From V1-33 sp964523105 (lineage in GTDB: Bacteria > Verrucomicrobiota > Verrucomicrobiia > Verrucomicrobiales > V1-33): 64,000 bases of DNA. The position numbers and the translations under genes were made by a program. This document shows, in pieces, positions 16,734 through 25,405 of the stretch (its first letter is position 1; the number at the start of each line of letters is the position of its first letter). A model generated the notes under the pieces. That model searched no databases. It was given only the letters and a program-made list of their open reading frames with translations, and was not told the DNA's origin. The DNA lies in assembly GCA_964523105.1 (NCBI GenBank), contig CAZFZN010000017.1, positions 1 through 64,000 on the forward strand, read 5' to 3'.

Positions 16734-17687
16734 TCAAAGATCGCACTCCCGCAGAGCCCGGCCCAGCCGCGCGAGGGCATCGTCGATCACGAGGTTCAAA
16801 TGGCGCCGGCGCTTGGATTCGGAGGAATCTGCGGAAATCCCGAGCTGCTGCAGCGTCCACGCGTCGCCGGCAAGATCGCCGCGCGTGTGCGAGGCATCCA
16901 CAAAAAGCACCTCCACGAGGTGCCATTCGAAATCGGAAAGCACGGCGCGGCAGGCCCGGCGGATGCGGTCGAAACCCGCATGCTCCCACGGACAGTCTCC
17001 CGAAGCCCCGGCGTCCGAAGCGGCCAGCCGCCGGGCCGCGGCATTGTCAGGGTCATCCAGCGGTTCGGTGTAGGCGGGATGGGCGGTGCGGCGTTTCACC
17101 GCGGACGCTTTGCGCAGCCATGAGATGGTGCGCCGCTCGATCATGGTCGCGAACAGCTTTGGCAGCTCCTCGAAGACGAGCAGTTTTTCCAAAGCCCCGG
17201 GAGCGGCGGAAGCCCGGGTCAGCTCCGCCAGGGTTTCATTCTGCAGGTCCCGCGCGTCCTCCTCGCCGATTCCCAGCCGGTAGAACACCGGCTGTGCAGC
17301 TCTTGTCAGGATGGGAGCGGCGGCGTCCCATTCGCGGGAAAGCAGCGCGCCGTCCGGACTGCGGCGGCGCAGGGCATCGAAATCCGGATTCCGCTCCCAT
17401 GCGGTCTTTTGCGGATCGCGGAACAGTTCGCTGTCGCCGCGGCGCCGCCGCTCCTCCGCCACCCGGCTCAAGGCCAGCGGGCGCACGCGGGAACTCAGCC
17501 AGTGCAGCACCGTTTCCCACGCGCCGGGACGGCGCGGAAACGCAGCCAGAAAATCCGCAAAAACCTCCGCCGCCACCTCACCGGCGGCGCCCTTGTCGAG
17601 CCGGATTCCGCCCAGCGGACGCAGGGCGCGCTGACAAACCAGCGGCCACAGTTCTTCGATCCATTCGCGGCAGTCAGAGGCGGGCAT
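16734..17687 (-). CDS. Sigma-70-like (ECF-related) transcription factor
   Basis: A 317-residue protein. EEDARDLQNETLAELTRA followed by LFATMIERRTISWLRKASAV resembles sigma region 2 (core-binding helix then -10 recognition). The C-terminal ~90 residues are helical and end in a basic segment (SESKRRRHLNLVIDDAL), a candidate region 4. The N-terminal ~110 residues have a second, weaker region-2-like pattern (AGEVAAEVFADFLAAF). It is about 100 residues longer than ordinary ECF factors. First gene of the minus-strand operon leading through the membrane protein, tpsB, subtilisin and CHAT genes; it would autoregulate that operon and perhaps the divergent tpsA. Family membership is moderately sure, target promoters unknown. 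Confidence 0.6.
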   Translation of the reverse strand: MPASDCREWIEELWPLVCQRALRPLGGIRLDKGAAGEVAAEVFADFLAAFPRRPGAWETVLHWLSSRVRPLALSRVAEERRRRGDSELFRDPQKTAWERNPDFDALRRRSPDGALLSREWDAAAPILTRAAQPVFYRLGIGEEDARDLQNETLAELTRASAAPGALEKLLVFEELPKLFATMIERRTISWLRKASAVKRRTAHPAYTEPLDDPDNAAARRLAASDAGASGDCPWEHAGFDRIRRACRAVLSDFEWHLVEVLFVDASHTRGDLAGDAWTLQQLGISADSSESKRRRHLNLVIDDALARLGRALRECDL

Positions 17688-17698
17688 CGGAGGTGGTG

Positions 17699-17772
17699 TT
17701 TTCAGCGTTCAGATTTGAGGTCTCCGCCTGCGGAGACTGCCACTGAACCCTGAAACCTGAACACTGAAAATA
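17699..17772. repeat. Heptamer inverted-repeat element in the divergent promoter region
   Basis: Four heptamers run head to tail at 17741-17768: CACTGAA, CCCTGAA, ACCTGAA, CACTGAA. The opposite arm at 17699-17713 carries the complementary TTCAG-CG-TTCAG pattern. Between the arms lies a perfect palindrome, GTCTCCGC at 17720-17727 and GCGGAGAC at 17730-17737, with a 2-base loop. The whole can fold as one long hairpin. It lies between the sigma-like gene and tpsA, so it may affect either promoter. A similar heptamer element is at 54770-54865. Confidence 0.7.
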
Positions 17773-17849
17773 CAAGCTCTGCCACTGTGAAGCCGCGCGG
17801 GTCCGAAAAAAATTGCCAATGACCGGCGCGAACTGCGATACCTTCCGGC

Positions 17850-18953
17850 ATGCACGCGCGCGCATCCCTGCTTCTCCTCCTGTTTGCCGTCCCCCTGCGG
17901 GCGGAGGTGGCCGTCGTGCCCGGCGGCGCCGGCCCTAACGCGGCGGTGCATGCCGCCGGTCCGCTGACCACGGTGCATCTCACCGGACCGGCGCGCATCG
18001 AATGGCAGAGTTTTCAGCTCGCCGCCGGACGTGAGCTGCACTTCCTCTCACAAAGCGGCGGCGCGTTTCCCTCGCTCAATGTGGTGCGCAGTCCCGTGCC
18101 CGCGCAGGTGGACGGACGCATCACCGCCGACGGGCCGTTTTACCTCATCAGCCCGGGCGGCGTGCAGGTGGGTGTCACCGGACGCATCGAGGCGCCGCGG
18201 GTGCTGCTCAGCACCCTGCCGCCGGCGGAGGCGTCCCGGCTGCTGACGGAGGGCGGCGGCGTCTTCCTGCCCGATGCCTTCGGTGGCGCCATCGGCGTGG
18301 ACGGCGTCATCGAGACCTCCGGCGGACCGCTGACGGTTCTGTCAGGCACCGTCTTCACCGGCCCGCAGGCGCGGCTGCGCGCTCCGGGAAGTGATGTCAG
18401 GATCGGCGCGCTGGATTCATCGGCGGTGCAGGTCACCGCCGCAGGCATCGCGCCCGTGACGGCCGCCGCGCGCGGGAGCGGACTGGTCAACACCACGGGC
18501 TGGATCGAAGCGCGCCGCGTGGAGATTGTCAGCGACGGGTTTGTGGTGAACGGCGGACGTCTCGCGGCCCCGGGGCCGGCCGGCTCGGTGCGCCTCGCCG
18601 CGCCCGACATCACGCATGAATCCCGTCCTGACGGATCGTCCGTCATTCTCACCACGGCACTCAGCGTGGAGGGTGCCTTCCGCCAGTCGGGTGCGGTGCT
18701 CGACCCGAGTGACGGCGCCAATCCCGCCGTCGCGGCCGGCCTGCGCCAGACGCCGCGGCTTTCCGTCCGGGGATTCATCACCAAAGTGGATCCTGGCCAG
18801 ACGCAGCTCAGTCATGCCCCGCTGCAGGCTCCCGCCACCGCAGCCTCCGCCGTTCCTCCGCCGGTGAAGCGCAGTGCGAATCTGGCCATCCGCCGCCGCG
18901 GGGCGGGCACCGTGAAAAAGGCCTCGTTTTTCGGCCAGAAGGTGAGCCGCTGA
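17850..18953 (+). CDS. Short TpsA-like exoprotein with N-terminal TPS domain
   Basis: A 367-residue protein with a signal peptide (residues 1-18, ending LRAEV). The next ~230 residues are beta-helix-like. FPSLNVV at ~73-79 and the FYLISPGGVQVG segment at ~97-108 correspond to the LNRV and NPNG landmarks of the FhaB/HpmA TPS domain, both in altered form. The C-terminal ~60 residues are Ala/Pro-rich and then basic. TpsA proteins are usually over 1,000 residues with long repeats; here only the secretion domain and a short tail are present. The divergent operon supplies the TpsB pore, so this is the likely cargo. It may be a minimal exoprotein or a regulator of the pore. Confidence 0.65.
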   Translation: MHARASLLLLLFAVPLRAEVAVVPGGAGPNAAVHAAGPLTTVHLTGPARIEWQSFQLAAGRELHFLSQSGGAFPSLNVVRSPVPAQVDGRITADGPFYLISPGGVQVGVTGRIEAPRVLLSTLPPAEASRLLTEGGGVFLPDAFGGAIGVDGVIETSGGPLTVLSGTVFTGPQARLRAPGSDVRIGALDSSAVQVTAAGIAPVTAAARGSGLVNTTGWIEARRVEIVSDGFVVNGGRLAAPGPAGSVRLAAPDITHESRPDGSSVILTTALSVEGAFRQSGAVLDPSDGANPAVAAGLRQTPRLSVRGFITKVDPGQTQLSHAPLQAPATAASAVPPPVKRSANLAIRRRGAGTVKKASFFGQKVSR

Positions 18954-19007
18954 GACGGAGGGCGCTTCCCCGCTTTCCCTCACACCGTAAAGCGCTCTGC
19001 TCGCCGC

Positions 19008-20129
19008 ATGAGAAAGTCCATCATCGGCGTCCCCAAAGAAATCAAAGCCCAGGAGAATCGCGTCGCCCTCACACCTTCCGCGGCATGGCAGTTGATGCGC
19101 AACGGCCACGCTGTTCTCGTCCAGCAGGACGCAGGCCACGGCTCCGGATTCTCCACGGAGGAGTACCGCACGGCCGGCTGTGAAATCGTGGCGGAGCCGG
19201 CGGAGATTTTCGCCCGCGCCGACATCATCGTCAAAGTCAAGGAACCGCAGCCCGCAGAGATCGCCATGCTGCGCCCGGGGCAGATTCTTTTCACCTACCT
19301 GCACCTCGCCGCTTCAAAGGAACTCACCGAAGGCCTGCTGGCCAGCCGATGCACCGGCATCGCCTACGAGACCGTGGAAATGAATCATCGTCTGCCGCTG
19401 CTGGAGCCGATGAGCGAGATCGCCGGCTCCATGTCCGCGCTCGTGGGGGCCTATCATTTGCAGCGCCATACCGGAGGCCGTGGCGTGCTCATGAGCGGCG
19501 TGCCCGGCGTGCTCCCGGGGAAAGTCGTGGTCATCGGCGGCGGCACCGCCGGTGTGAATGCAGCGCGCGTGGCCACCGGCATGGGCGCGGACGTCACCAT
19601 CCTCGAAGTGGATGTGGAGCGGATGCGTTATCTCGACGTCACCATGCACACGGCGCACACGCTCTACAGCAGTCAGTCCAGCCTCATGGAATTGCTGCCG
19701 CGGGTGGACCTCGTCATCGGCGCCGTGCTCGTGCCGGGCGCGAAAGCGCCCAAACTCATCACGCGTGAGATGCTGAAAAAAATGCCGGAGGGCAGCGTGC
19801 TGGTGGACATCGCGGTGGATCAGGGCGGGTGCGCGGAGACGACCCGCCCCACCACGCACAGCGCGCCGACTTATGTGGAGGAGGGCGTCATTCATTACTG
19901 CGTCGCCAACATGCCCGGCGCCTATGCCCGCACCGCCACCCAGGCCCTGACCAACGTGACGCACCGCTACCTCGGCCTGCTCGCCGACCACGGCCTCGAA
20001 GAGGCCTGCCGCCTCAAAACCGAACTCTACGACGGCATCAACTGCCACGAGGGTCAATTGACCTGCCAGCCGGTGGCCGAGGCCCACGGCCTTCCCTTCG
20101 TGGTCCTCCCGGGGCAGACAGGGTTCTGA
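19008..20129 (+). CDS. ald: Alanine dehydrogenase
   Basis: A 373-residue enzyme that interconverts L-alanine and pyruvate with NAD+/NADH and ammonia. It is full length and collinear with Ald: the N-terminal GVPKEIKAQENRVALTP, the catalytic region with Lys and His near residues 75-97 (VKVKEPQ and FTYLHLAA), the NAD-binding GGGTAGVNAARVATGMGADV, and the C-terminal MPGAYARTATQALTN. It starts 54 bases after the tpsA stop on the same strand but has no evident functional link to it. Confidence 0.96.
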   Translation: MRKSIIGVPKEIKAQENRVALTPSAAWQLMRNGHAVLVQQDAGHGSGFSTEEYRTAGCEIVAEPAEIFARADIIVKVKEPQPAEIAMLRPGQILFTYLHLAASKELTEGLLASRCTGIAYETVEMNHRLPLLEPMSEIAGSMSALVGAYHLQRHTGGRGVLMSGVPGVLPGKVVVIGGGTAGVNAARVATGMGADVTILEVDVERMRYLDVTMHTAHTLYSSQSSLMELLPRVDLVIGAVLVPGAKAPKLITREMLKKMPEGSVLVDIAVDQGGCAETTRPTTHSAPTYVEEGVIHYCVANMPGAYARTATQALTNVTHRYLGLLADHGLEEACRLKTELYDGINCHEGQLTCQPVAEAHGLPFVVLPGQTGF

Positions 20130-20335
20130 CAGTCCTCCGCCCGGCTGAAGCCGAAATTCCTCCTTGCGCCAGCCTCTCACAGAGTCGATTGCGCATGCGG
20201 CTGCCAGTTAACAGGTGGCGGGGGATGGCAGAACGCTTGGGGGTCGGATGATTCAAAGGTGACCAAAATCCGGTAATACAGCCGGAGTCTGCAATTTCCG
20301 CCAATGCAGCCGATCCAGAAACAGAAACCAACCAA

Positions 20336-20647
20336 ATGAATACGAAAATGTACGTGGGGAATCTCCCCTTCTCAGCGAGCGAAAGCGAATTGCGCGAATT
20401 GTTCTCGCCGTACGGAGAAGTGACCGACATTCACCTGCCGATGGACCGCGACAGCGGCCGTCCCCGCGGATTTGCCTTTGTCACCATGGACAGTGCCACC
20501 GCCATGGCGAATGCCATCGCCGGATTGAACAAGAAGGAGTGGAGCGGCCGCGTCCTCGCCATCAACGAAGCCCGGCCCCGCGAAGAACGCCCCCAGGGAG
20601 GCGGCGCGCCCCGCGGCGACCGGTCCGACAAGAGGAACCGCTGGTAA
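20336..20647 (+). CDS. Small RRM-type RNA-binding protein
   Basis: A 103-residue protein with a single RNA-recognition motif. RNP2 MYVGNLPF is at residues 4-11 and RNP1 RGFAFVTM at about 44-51, followed by an Arg/Gly-rich tail (PREERPQGGGAPRGDRSDKR). Such proteins in cyanobacteria and Verrucomicrobia are often cold-inducible and bind U-rich RNA. The ~200-base untranslated region upstream fits post-transcriptional control, though no known element is recognised there. A strong intrinsic terminator follows at 20681. Confidence 0.93.
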   Translation: MNTKMYVGNLPFSASESELRELFSPYGEVTDIHLPMDRDSGRPRGFAFVTMDSATAMANAIAGLNKKEWSGRVLAINEARPREERPQGGGAPRGDRSDKRNRW

Positions 20648-20680
20648 CACCCCCGGGCGATCCATCCCTTCCCTCATCAT

Positions 20681-20715
20681 TGCCCGTCGCCTTCATGGCG
20701 GCGGGCATTTTTTTT
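20681..20715 (+). terminator. Rho-independent terminator after the RRM gene
   Basis: TGCCCGTCGCC at 20681-20691 pairs with GGCGGCGGGCA at 20697-20707 (11 pairs, one G-T) around the loop TTCAT. It is followed by eight T at 20708-20715. The minus-strand ABC exporter gene ends just beyond, at 20744, so the complement may also serve it. Confidence 0.9.
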
Positions 20716-20743
20716 GCCTGCAGAGAAAGCAGAGGAACCGGGA

Positions 20744-23302
20744 TCAAATCCGCCGCAGAGGATCGCGCCGTTTCAGGCCGGAGGTGATGATGGCATAAGC
20801 CGCCCCGATCCACGCGGCGAGGGCCGTCAGAGAAACCCACGCGGAGCCATAGTCGGAAATGAGGTCGCCGGACTTCCCCCGCACCAGCGGATGGTCGTTC
20901 ACATGCACGGAACCGTCCTCCGGCTTGCGCGGAGCCGCCTCACCGATGGCGGAATGATTCACCGCGAGATTCTGCCATGCGCGGTTCAGCGGATTCAATT
21001 CCGCGATGTCGTCGTGGCTGCCGTTCGGCGTGGAGATGCTGGTGAACTTCGGTTTCCACTCGCCGTCCCGTTCCTCGGAATTCCAGAACAGCGGCGTGCG
21101 CGTGTTGTGCGTGATGGCCGGCATCGGCTTGCCGATGATGTTGCCCAGATCGATGAGCCGCTGGGACGAGGCGCTCGGCACGGCGTGACTGAAAATCCTC
21201 ACGCTCGCCGGCATGTCCGCCAGCGGCACGACGAATCCGGCAAACAGGATTTGCGGAATGAGCACCAGCGGCACCCAGATGGCCGCCTGCGTGCTGCTGC
21301 GGGCCAGTGCGGAAATGGCCAGGCCGATGCCCACGCCGGTGATGGCGGTCAGGGTCAGCGCGGTCAAATGCAGCACCCAGCCGGCGGCGGTGGCCTGCGA
21401 CCATTCCACCTTTGGCGATGTCCCGATCGCCGCGCTCAGGCCCAGCACCGCCAGCATGCAGAGCAGCATCATCACGGACTGCACAATGGTGATCCACGAG
21501 AGGAACTTCCATTTGCTGATCAGATAGGTGTGCAGGCCCAGCCCGCTGACCCGCTCCCGGCGGAGGACCGCGGCTTCGCGCGTGATTTGCTGGGCGGCAT
21601 TGTTGCAGCCGAACCACAGCGTCGCGATCATCATCAGAAAGAGACGGAACTCCGGCTGACTGCGTCCCACCCAGCCGGCCAGCAGGCCAATGACGCCGGC
21701 CTGGGCGGCGAGAAACACGAGATTGAGCCGGTCCGCGCGCAGGATGGCCCACTGCCGCGCGAGCAGCGTGAAGAGCATGGACATCCACCCGGGACGCGCC
21801 GCCACGGCGCTGCGGTTCTCCACCAGCCGCACCGGCGGAGCGCCCGCGCGGCCCGGGGCCAGCGGCGAAGCCTCGAACCGGCGCCGCCATGCCGCGGTCT
21901 GTTCGGCATTCTGACTGAACAGCGCGTAGATTTTCTCCAGCGGCGCACGCATCGCCGCGGCGTCGCCGGTTTCATCCGCATCGAGAAAAAACCGCAGAGC
22001 ATCCGAAGACGAACCCATGAACAACACCTGGCCGCCGTGGATGAAGCAGATGCGGTCGAACAGATAGGCCTTGTGCAGCACGTGCGTGGAGCACACCACC
22101 GTCTGCCCCGTGAGCCGCAGGTTCTGCAGCAGCGTCATCAGTTCCTCCTCGTTGGCCGGGTCCAGACCCGAAGACGGCTCATCCAGCAGCAGCACCGGCG
22201 GTCTGGTGAGGAGTTCTGTGGCGATATTGACGCGCTTGCGCTGGCCGCCGGACAGCGAGGCCACGCGCTGATGCTTCTGCACCGTCAGATTGAGGCGCTG
22301 AATGGTGCCGTCCACCAGCGCCTCCAGCACCGGCACCGGGGCCGCCAGTCGCAGCCGCGCGCTGAAGAGCAGCGCTTCGCGCACGGTGAGTTCGTAGTGC
22401 ACGATGTCATCCTGCGGCACGAATCCCAGCCCGGCCCCCTCCGCCGCCTCGCGCACGGGCAGGCCGTCGATGGTGATGCTGCCCGACGAAATGCCGCGCA
22501 GGCCGCACAGCGCCCCGAGCAGGGTGGACTTGCCCGTGCCGGAGCCGCCCAGCAGCCCGATGAATTCCCCGCTGCGAATCTCCAGCGACACGCCGCTCAG
22601 GATCGTCTTTTCGCTGTCACCGTGCGGCACGCGGACATCCACGCCGTGCGCTTCGATGCGGCCGCCGCTCGCCTGGTCCACCCGCACCAGCGATGCGCCG
22701 GTGAATTCGAAGAAGTAATCGCGAATACGAAACCGGTCGCCGAAGACCAGTTGCTTGCGTTTGAAGGCCTGACCATTCAACTCGGTGCCCGTCTTGCTGC
22801 GGTCTTCGATGAACCACGCACCCTGCTCGCACACGAGCTGCGCATGCACGCGCGAAATGCCCGCGTCCTCGCCGTCGAGTTCCACGCGCACCGCGCCCGC
22901 CGTTTCCGCCGCGCCCGCCGTCTCGCGTCCGATCAATACCGGTGCGCCCGTCAGCGGAACTTCGGCGCAGGGCTTGCCCTGACACTTCGGATCGGCGGGT
23001 TTTTTCAGAAATCGGAACGCCGTCCGGCCCGCGCGCAGTTCGTCCAGATGGTCGAGCGGCAGCCATTCCCCCTGCGGCAGCGGTTTACCGTTCACCTCCA
23101 CCGTGCCGCCCTCCGCGAGACACGCCACCTCCCATGTCGCCAGCGCCGGCTGCCACCGCAGACTCACATGCCGCGGCTGAATCCCGGCATCGCGCAGCGG
23201 CATCCAGTCTTCGCGGGACGCCCCCAGCGTCACCGGCTCGCGCGGCAACGCGGCCATCGCAATGTCGCGGGCATCCTTGTAATAGGCGAGCAGGGCTTCC
23301 AT
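20744..23302 (-). CDS. FHA-domain ABC exporter fusion (ABCG-like)
   Basis: An 852-residue single-chain transporter. An N-terminal part includes an FHA domain (about residues 120-195; GISRVHAQL at 148-156 has the phosphothreonine-binding Ser-Arg-x-His pattern). The ABC ATPase follows: Walker A GGSGTGKST 252-260, signature LSGGQRKR 350-357, Walker B LLLDEPSSGLD 371-381. The C-terminal half is an ABC2-type membrane domain with six or so membrane segments, ending in a last helix before the basic tail. Order FHA-ATPase-permease matches bacterial ABCG-like exporters with FHA. FHA suggests control by a Ser/Thr kinase; no kinase is seen nearby. Substrate unknown. Start at 23302 (MEALLAYYKDARDI) is preferred over an ATG 12 codons upstream. 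Confidence 0.85.
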   Translation of the reverse strand: MEALLAYYKDARDIAMAALPREPVTLGASREDWMPLRDAGIQPRHVSLRWQPALATWEVACLAEGGTVEVNGKPLPQGEWLPLDHLDELRAGRTAFRFLKKPADPKCQGKPCAEVPLTGAPVLIGRETAGAAETAGAVRVELDGEDAGISRVHAQLVCEQGAWFIEDRSKTGTELNGQAFKRKQLVFGDRFRIRDYFFEFTGASLVRVDQASGGRIEAHGVDVRVPHGDSEKTILSGVSLEIRSGEFIGLLGGSGTGKSTLLGALCGLRGISSGSITIDGLPVREAAEGAGLGFVPQDDIVHYELTVREALLFSARLRLAAPVPVLEALVDGTIQRLNLTVQKHQRVASLSGGQRKRVNIATELLTRPPVLLLDEPSSGLDPANEEELMTLLQNLRLTGQTVVCSTHVLHKAYLFDRICFIHGGQVLFMGSSSDALRFFLDADETGDAAAMRAPLEKIYALFSQNAEQTAAWRRRFEASPLAPGRAGAPPVRLVENRSAVAARPGWMSMLFTLLARQWAILRADRLNLVFLAAQAGVIGLLAGWVGRSQPEFRLFLMMIATLWFGCNNAAQQITREAAVLRRERVSGLGLHTYLISKWKFLSWITIVQSVMMLLCMLAVLGLSAAIGTSPKVEWSQATAAGWVLHLTALTLTAITGVGIGLAISALARSSTQAAIWVPLVLIPQILFAGFVVPLADMPASVRIFSHAVPSASSQRLIDLGNIIGKPMPAITHNTRTPLFWNSEERDGEWKPKFTSISTPNGSHDDIAELNPLNRAWQNLAVNHSAIGEAAPRKPEDGSVHVNDHPLVRGKSGDLISDYGSAWVSLTALAAWIGAAYAIITSGLKRRDPLRRI

Positions 23303-23579
23303 AAACCGCGCTGTGCCCCGGTTCGTCCTCCCCGGCAAGCGTCCGCATCACCCGATTCTCCTCACCGCGCCGCGCCGCCTCTCCCGGGAGCCCGGCAGGG
23401 AGAAAGCCGCACTGCACCAGTGTCAGGCGGCGCTGCGGAAATCCGGAAAGTGGCCGCCGCTTTACGTTGCGGTGATCGCGTCGCTCGTCCGGCATTGTCG
23501 AAAGCGGGTATTCGCGTGCATCCTGCCCGCGGCACGGCATAGGCCGTGGCCTGAACCGGCCCGCCAAACACGCCCGCCA

Positions 23580-25172
23580 GTGAACTGCTCACCCCGCATC
23601 CTGCTTACCACGCTCAACGCCTCCTACATCCACGCGGCGTTTGGCCTGCGCTATTTGCTCGCCAACATGGAGAAACTCACCGCGGAGACGGACATCGCCG
23701 AGTTCACCATCAATCAGTTGCCGGAGCAAATCGCCGCCGCCATTCTCGCCCGCGGGCCGGAGATCGTCGGCATGGGCATTTACATTTGGAATGCGGAGCC
23801 GTCGCTGGCCGTCGCGCGCGCTCTCAAAGCCGCGCGGCCTGACCTTGTGCTCATACTCGGCGGTCCTGAGGTCAGTTACGAGACGGAGCAGCAGGAAATC
23901 ACCGCGGTCGCCGACTACGTCATCACCGGAGAAGCCGATCTCGCCTTCCGCGACCTCTGCCGTGCGCTGCTCCGCGGGCCGCGTCCGGAGGAGAAAATCA
24001 TCGCCGCGCCGCTGCCGCACTTTGGCCAGCTCGCCCTGCCCTATCATCTCTACACGGAGCCGGACCTCGCCCACCGTGTCGTCTATGTGGAAGCCAGCCG
24101 CGGCTGTCCGTTCACCTGCGAATTCTGCCTCTCCTCGCTCGACATCCCCGTGCGCGCTGTCCCGCTGGAGCGGCTGCTGCCCGCGCTTCAAGCTCTGCTC
24201 GACCGCGGACTGCGGCGCTTCAAATTCGTGGACCGCACCTTCAATCTGAATCTGCAAACCTCCCGCGCGCTGCTCGAGTTTTTCCATGACCGCCTCACGC
24301 CTGGCATGTTCCTCCACTTTGAAATGATCCCCGACCGCCTGCCGGAGGGGCTGCGGGAAATCATCGCGCGTTTTCCGCCCGGCGCGCTCCAGTTTGAAGT
24401 CGGCATCCAGACCTTCGACGAACTCGCCTCGCGCAACATCTCGCGCCGCAACAACCACACGCGCACTGCGGAGAACTTCCTCTGGCTGCGCACCCACACC
24501 GGCGTGCATCTCCATGCCGACCTCATCGCCGGACTCCCCGGCGAGAACATGGAGTCCTTTGGCCGCGGCTTCGACCGCCTGCTCGCCATGCAGCCGCACG
24601 AAATCCAGGCCGGCATCCTCAAGCGCCTGCGCGGCACCCCCATCGTGCGCCACGACGCGGAGTATGGCATGATCTACTCGCCGCGACCGCCCTACGAGAT
24701 CCTTGAAACGCGCGACATCACCCGCGGCGAAATGGAGGAACTGCGGCGCTTCGCCAAATACTGGGACCTCATCGGCAACAGCGGCAACTTCCGCGACACC
24801 CTCACACTTCTTTTCCAGGGCCAGCCCTCCGCCTTCGCCGCGCTGCGCCGGCTCTTCGCCTTCCTCTGGGAGCGCCTCGGCCAGCTCGACGGCATCCCTC
24901 TCCTCACGCTCGTCCGCGCGCTGTTCGACTGGCTCACCGCCGGTGGCGTCGCGCACCCCACAGCTGCCGCCACTCTCTGGACCGACTACACCCGCCCTGG
25001 CCGCCACAGCCAAAAGCCCCCGCACTGGCTCGCTCCGCACCTCGCCCGCGGCGCAGTGGCATCCATAGCTCCGCCCGCCTCCGCCCTGCCCGCCCGACAG
25101 GCCCGCCACCACGCCGGACCAGTCACGGCTGCTGCGGAGTCACAAGTTGATGGAATCGTCGCCGCGCCCTGA
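23580..25172 (+). CDS. B12-binding radical SAM protein (DUF4080-type)
   Basis: A 530-residue protein starting at GTG 23580 (VNCSPRILLTTLNASYIHAA). Residues 1-~125 are a B12-binding Rossmann domain. The radical SAM core carries the 4Fe-4S motif C176-xxx-C180-xx-C183 (GCPFTCEFC), followed by a TIM-barrel region with QFEVGIQTF and HADLIAGLPGE. The C-terminal ~150 residues, containing a PPYEILET-like start, match the DUF4080 extension. The reaction is unknown; many relatives are methyltransferase-like. Upstream in-frame sequence to 23313 is not protein-like, which supports the GTG start. The gene diverges from the ABC exporter across 277 bases. Confidence 0.85.
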   Translation: MNCSPRILLTTLNASYIHAAFGLRYLLANMEKLTAETDIAEFTINQLPEQIAAAILARGPEIVGMGIYIWNAEPSLAVARALKAARPDLVLILGGPEVSYETEQQEITAVADYVITGEADLAFRDLCRALLRGPRPEEKIIAAPLPHFGQLALPYHLYTEPDLAHRVVYVEASRGCPFTCEFCLSSLDIPVRAVPLERLLPALQALLDRGLRRFKFVDRTFNLNLQTSRALLEFFHDRLTPGMFLHFEMIPDRLPEGLREIIARFPPGALQFEVGIQTFDELASRNISRRNNHTRTAENFLWLRTHTGVHLHADLIAGLPGENMESFGRGFDRLLAMQPHEIQAGILKRLRGTPIVRHDAEYGMIYSPRPPYEILETRDITRGEMEELRRFAKYWDLIGNSGNFRDTLTLLFQGQPSAFAALRRLFAFLWERLGQLDGIPLLTLVRALFDWLTAGGVAHPTAAATLWTDYTRPGRHSQKPPHWLAPHLARGAVASIAPPASALPARQARHHAGPVTAAAESQVDGIVAAP

Positions 25173-25405
25173 AATTGCAGTGTCCGCCAAGGTGCGCTGA
25201 CCGGCGAATCATTTGGAGCCGACTCCCCGACGGCCAGTCCGTCCTGCGGTCATGGCGCTGCCTGGCCTGCAGTCTGTCCGGTTTCCATTTGCCTCACGCC
25301 GCGCACCCGGGAAACCCAGCGGCAGCCTGGGGAAATCGGCAAGACAGTTGAATCCCTGGCGGCGCGTGCCATTCTCACGGCGTTTCCTCAATCCAACCCA
25401 CCCGC

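Noticed and set aside
20714..23542. A 942-codon plus-strand open frame opposite the FHA-ABC exporter
   Set aside because: Compositional shadow; the minus-strand frame has clear FHA and ABC motifs.
23313..23579. N-terminal extension of the radical SAM gene to ATG 23313
   Set aside because: The extension is Arg/Pro-rich and overlaps the start of the divergent ABC gene; B12-domain similarity begins at the GTG 23580.
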